DNA from: Gemmatimonadota bacterium
GTDB taxonomy: Bacteria > Gemmatimonadota > Gemmatimonadetes > Gemmatimonadales > Gemmatimonadaceae
Direction: 5' to 3'
DNA length: 7,942 nucleotides
Assembly: GCA_031127185.1 (NCBI GenBank)
Contig: JARIET010000127.1
Coordinates: forward strand, 1 to 7,942
Shown here: piece after piece, positions 5,724 through 7,942 of the stretch
How positions within the stretch are numbered: position 1 is the first letter of the stretch
Layout: each line of letters begins with the position of its first letter
Program-made: the position numbers and the translations under genes
The notes under the pieces: generated by a model
What the model saw: only the letters and a program-made list of their open reading frames with translations
Databases searched by the model: none
What the model was told of the DNA's origin: nothing

Positions 5724-5747
5724 ACCGCGACCGCTACCGCTACCGCT
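5724..5747. repeat. Hexamer tandem repeat ACCGC(T/G), four units, at the symporter stop
   Basis: Four consecutive hexamers (ACCGCG, then ACCGCT three times) overlap the end of the - strand symporter gene. Read on that strand the tract gives AAG CGG TAG CGG TAG CGG, so the last codons include a second in-frame TAG six bases after the first. Confidence 0.7.
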
Positions 5748-7251
5748 TAACCCACTCCGGCATCTGGCCGATTTGCACGCCGAAGACCAACGGCGCAATC
5801 AACAGCACGAGTCCGATGATGATGGGTACCAGGGCAATGTTGAGGAGCATGCCCGCTCTGGCCATCTGTGGCAGCGGCACGCGACCACTGCCGAACACGA
5901 TCGCATTGGGCGGTGTGCCGACGGGCATCATATAGGAACAGTTGGCGGCAAGCGCGGTCGGAATCAGGAACAACAACGGATTCTGGCCAAGACTGATCGC
6001 GATGGCTGCGGTGATTGGCAGGAAGGTGGCGGCTGTGGCGGTATTACTCGTGAGCTCCGTCAGCATCAGGATCCCGAAGCACACGACGCAGAGGAGAGCC
6101 AGCATCGGGAGGCCATCGAGGCTGCCGGTGAGCGAGCCGAGGTACACGGAGAGCCCGTGCTTCTCGATGTTGGCGGCCAGGCTGAGTCCTCCACCGAACA
6201 GCAGCAGCACCTCCCACGGCAGGTTTCGCGTGGATTCCCAGTCCATCGTGAACTGGCCGCGCCGCCAGTCCACCGGAGTGAAAAAGAGCAGGAGCGCGCC
6301 GGTCATCGCGATGGTCGTATCGGAAACGAGCGGCAGTGTTCTGGCGATCAGCGGCTGAAGCACCCAACCGGTGGTGGTGAGCGCGAACACCGCCATCACG
6401 ATCTTTTCGCCGCGGCTCAGCGGTCCAAGCTGCCCTTTCTCCTCCGTGATGAGGTCGCGCATACCGGGCAGTTCGCCCTTATCGAGCTGGAAGACCACGC
6501 GGGCCAGGACCAGGTGGACGACCGGCAGTGTGACCAGCATGATCGGCACCCCGAGCAACATCCACTGGCCGAACCCCAGCGTCAGCCCATACGTGTTCTC
6601 GACATAGGCGGCGAGGAGCGCGTTCGGTGGCGTGCCGATGAGCGTCGCCATGCCGCCCGTCGTTGCTCCGTATGCCACAGACAGCAGCAATGCTGTACCG
6701 AACTGTCGTTGCGCTCGACTCCCGCCATCCGGGAGGAGATGCACGACCGACATCGCAATCGGCAGCATCATCAGGGCCGTGGCGGTGTTGCTCACCCACA
6801 TACTGATCAGCGCCGATGAGAGAAGGAACCCGGCGACGATCCGCGATGGTCGCGTGCCCATCACGCCAATCAGGTTGATGGCCACGCGGCGATGGAGCCC
6901 CCACTTCTGCATCGCGAGCGCAATGATGAATCCGCCGAAGAAGAGATAGATGATGGGATTGGCAAACGGCGCGGCGGTCTCGCGGATGTCGCCCAGGCCA
7001 AGTGCGGGAAAGAGCACCAGCGGGACGAGGGCCGTGACCGGAATCGGCACCGACTCCGTGATCCACCAGACCGCCATCAACATCGCCGCGCCGGCGGTGT
7101 GCCATCCGGGCTCACTCAGGCCGGCGGGGGCAGGAAGGAGGAGCGTGGCGAACAGGGCGCCGGGGCCGAGGATCCAGCCAGACAGCTGCCGCATTCCGTA
7201 GGAAGTGGGCAGACCGCCGGTTTCTGCATCGTCGAGGCGCCGCTCAGGCAT
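5740..7251 (-). CDS. DASS/SLC13-family sodium-coupled dicarboxylate or divalent anion symporter
   Basis: This 503-residue inner-membrane transporter has the two hallmark repeats of the divalent anion:sodium symporter family. The first is SNTATALMMLPIA (154-166) with GTPPNALLAAY (206-216); the second is SNTATAATFLPIT (402-414) with GTPPNAIVFGSG (445-456). In solved family members the paired SNT motifs and following turns bind Na+ and the substrate carboxylates. About eleven hydrophobic segments can be seen, including 28-44, 55-85, 98-114, 138-170, 230-256, 283-305, 312-325, 345-362, 381-398 and 466-490, with a charged loop at 257-282. Length is normal for the family. The ATG at 7249-7251 is supported by AGGAA ending 5 bases upstream. 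The substrate (succinate, malate, citrate or sulfate) cannot be decided. The amidase gene lies upstream on the same strand but 181 bases away, so co-transcription is uncertain. Confidence 0.92.
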   Translation of the reverse strand: MPERRLDDAETGGLPTSYGMRQLSGWILGPGALFATLLLPAPAGLSEPGWHTAGAAMLMAVWWITESVPIPVTALVPLVLFPALGLGDIRETAAPFANPIIYLFFGGFIIALAMQKWGLHRRVAINLIGVMGTRPSRIVAGFLLSSALISMWVSNTATALMMLPIAMSVVHLLPDGGSRAQRQFGTALLLSVAYGATTGGMATLIGTPPNALLAAYVENTYGLTLGFGQWMLLGVPIMLVTLPVVHLVLARVVFQLDKGELPGMRDLITEEKGQLGPLSRGEKIVMAVFALTTTGWVLQPLIARTLPLVSDTTIAMTGALLLFFTPVDWRRGQFTMDWESTRNLPWEVLLLFGGGLSLAANIEKHGLSVYLGSLTGSLDGLPMLALLCVVCFGILMLTELTSNTATAATFLPITAAIAISLGQNPLLFLIPTALAANCSYMMPVGTPPNAIVFGSGRVPLPQMARAGMLLNIALVPIIIGLVLLIAPLVFGVQIGQMPEWVKR

Positions 7252-7394
7252 TCGCGTTCCTGTCGTGGGAGAACTCTACCGCCGCGAAGCTTGCCCACGG
7301 GGCGCGGCAGGCGCAACGCTGGGATGATGAGCCGAAGCGCTGTAAACACGCGCCGCTGCGGTGCCGCCCGTCGTGATGATCATGCTTGGCCGGG

Positions 7395-7450
7395 GCCCGC
7401 ACATACCGTCAGCGCGGCGCCCGCACATACCGTCAGCGCGGCGCCCGCAC
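7395..7450. repeat. 24-bp tandem duplication spanning the amidase stop codon
   Basis: Two exact 24-base units (7395-7418 and 7419-7442) are followed by the first eight bases of a third (7443-7450). Each unit begins GCCCGCACATACC and ends GTCAGCGCGGC. On the - strand, the second and partial third units encode the last residues (RAPR) and the TGA of the amidase; the first unit duplicates this end beyond the stop. The rest of the gap between amidase and symporter (7252-7394) shows only the symporter's Shine-Dalgarno sequence. Confidence 0.9.
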
Positions 7451-7942
7451 CACCACCTCGCCCAGCGGTTCGGCTCCCACATCTCCGAACACGGCAACCG
7501 TGAGCCGCCCCTGGCGGAAGGCGGCGAGGTCGTCGCCGAGCAGGCGCAGCGTCGTCATTCCGCGCTCCATTCCCGGGCCGAGCACGCGATGCGTCACGCG
7601 GCGCGCCGAGGACTTGGTCTCAGGAGCGCCGTCCCAGCGGCGCAGCACCACGGCCTGCACGCGGCCGCCCTGCGATCCCGTGGACCTGGCGTTCACAATC
7701 AAGTCGCTCGTGGAAGGGACGAAGACAAAGTCCGCGCGAGCACCACTCAGCGGCGTGCCCACATCAACCCCCCACGGCACAACGCGTGGTGAAGCACCCG
7801 CGACAAGCGCTGGCGCGACCGCTGGCGCGCGCCGCCTCGCTCCTGCCTGTTCAAACGCGAACGCAAACCCGACAAGTCGCGCATCGCTAAAGGGCCGGCC
7901 CATCAGCTCGAGGCCGGTTGGTAGTCCATCGCTGGTGAATCC
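7433..7942 (-). CDS. Amidase, C-terminal part, with an extra C-terminal domain
   Basis: The gene enters from the right edge and its last 169 codons are visible. The first segment, GFTSDGLPTGLELMGRPFSD, then ARLVGFAFAFEQA, is the conserved C-terminal end of amidase-signature hydrolases (the GLPxGLxLxGRPF motif followed by the terminal AYAFEQ helix). The Ser-Ser-Lys catalytic residues would lie upstream, outside the window. Most amidases end soon after this helix; here about 130 more residues follow, after an Ala/Pro/Arg-rich linker. The added part reads as beta strands (FVFVPSTSDLIVNA, RVQAVVLRRW), with a closing DLAAFRQGRLTVAVFGDVGAEPLGEVVVR. That end resembles CHRD-type domains (DL-x-AL-x-G-x-L-x-V-x-V ... 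P-x-GE-x-R), though only loosely. The substrate is unknown. The stop codon falls in a 24-bp tandem duplication. Confidence 0.85.
   Translation of the reverse strand, partial: GFTSDGLPTGLELMGRPFSDARLVGFAFAFEQAGARRRAPAVAPALVAGASPRVVPWGVDVGTPLSGARADFVFVPSTSDLIVNARSTGSQGGRVQAVVLRRWDGAPETKSSARRVTHRVLGPGMERGMTTLRLLGDDLAAFRQGRLTVAVFGDVGAEPLGEVVVRAPR

Noticed and set aside
5773..6819. A 348-codon open frame on the + strand opposite the symporter gene.
   Set aside because: Its product is dominated by Gln, His, Arg and Glu without any domain, as expected for the antisense of a GC-rich membrane-protein gene. The - strand frame has clear DASS motifs and a good ribosome binding site.
7252..7394. A promoter for the symporter in the gap after the amidase.
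   Set aside because: A TAGAGT on the - strand is a possible -10, but there is no -35 at a suitable distance, so I do not list it.

Overview
This is a high-GC, gene-dense window from a bacterial chromosome. The gene content is a GMC oxidoreductase paired with a Tat-exported subunit 3, a two-domain PPK2 enzyme, an amidase, a VapBC-like remnant, and unusual intergenic palindromes. It suggests an environmental, soil-type lineage such as Gemmatimonadota, Acidobacteriota or a relative. No phylogenetic marker is present, so this placement is inference only.

Layout, left to right. The first 87 bases are the last 28 codons of a GMC-family flavoprotein on the + strand. A 178-bp imperfect palindrome follows directly after its stop codon. 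Next comes pap (277-1767, +), a tandem-domain polyphosphate:AMP phosphotransferase, again followed directly after its stop by a truncated copy of the palindrome. A small secreted protein or lipoprotein of unknown function lies on the - strand (1883-2437). A second full palindrome copy (2533-2711) precedes a two-gene + strand operon: a complete GMC oxidoreductase with a cysteine cluster (2758-4452) and, overlapping it by 4 bases, a Tat-signal subunit resembling gluconate 2-dehydrogenase subunit 3 (4449-5099). A Phd/YefM-type antitoxin follows at 5118-5408, with a GTGA overlap into a PIN toxin that has lost its middle and its frame (5405-5682). Two - strand genes close the window: a DASS/SLC13 anion symporter (5740-7251), and the C-terminal part of an amidase running off the right edge (7433-7942).

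How the genes work together. The GMC protein and subunit 3 almost certainly form a periplasmic, membrane-associated sugar or alcohol dehydrogenase. Only the small subunit carries a Tat signal, so the flavoprotein is expected to be co-exported with it. The electron-accepting cytochrome subunit is not in the window. The partial gene at the left edge belongs to the same family, so this may be a duplicated locus. pap links polyphosphate to the adenylate pool, and the symporter would import dicarboxylate-type anions; neither has a visible operon link to the dehydrogenase.

The most unusual feature is the intergenic palindrome family, built from spaced CGCGGAT motifs. There are two full copies of nearly equal length and one half copy. 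Each sits exactly 12 bases before its first GGACGCGGAT from a stop-like triplet, and the last two bracket the lipoprotein gene as direct repeats. Several 3' gene ends also carry small tandem duplications (at 5724-5747 and 7395-7450). I saw no RNA gene, CRISPR array, insertion sequence or transposase.
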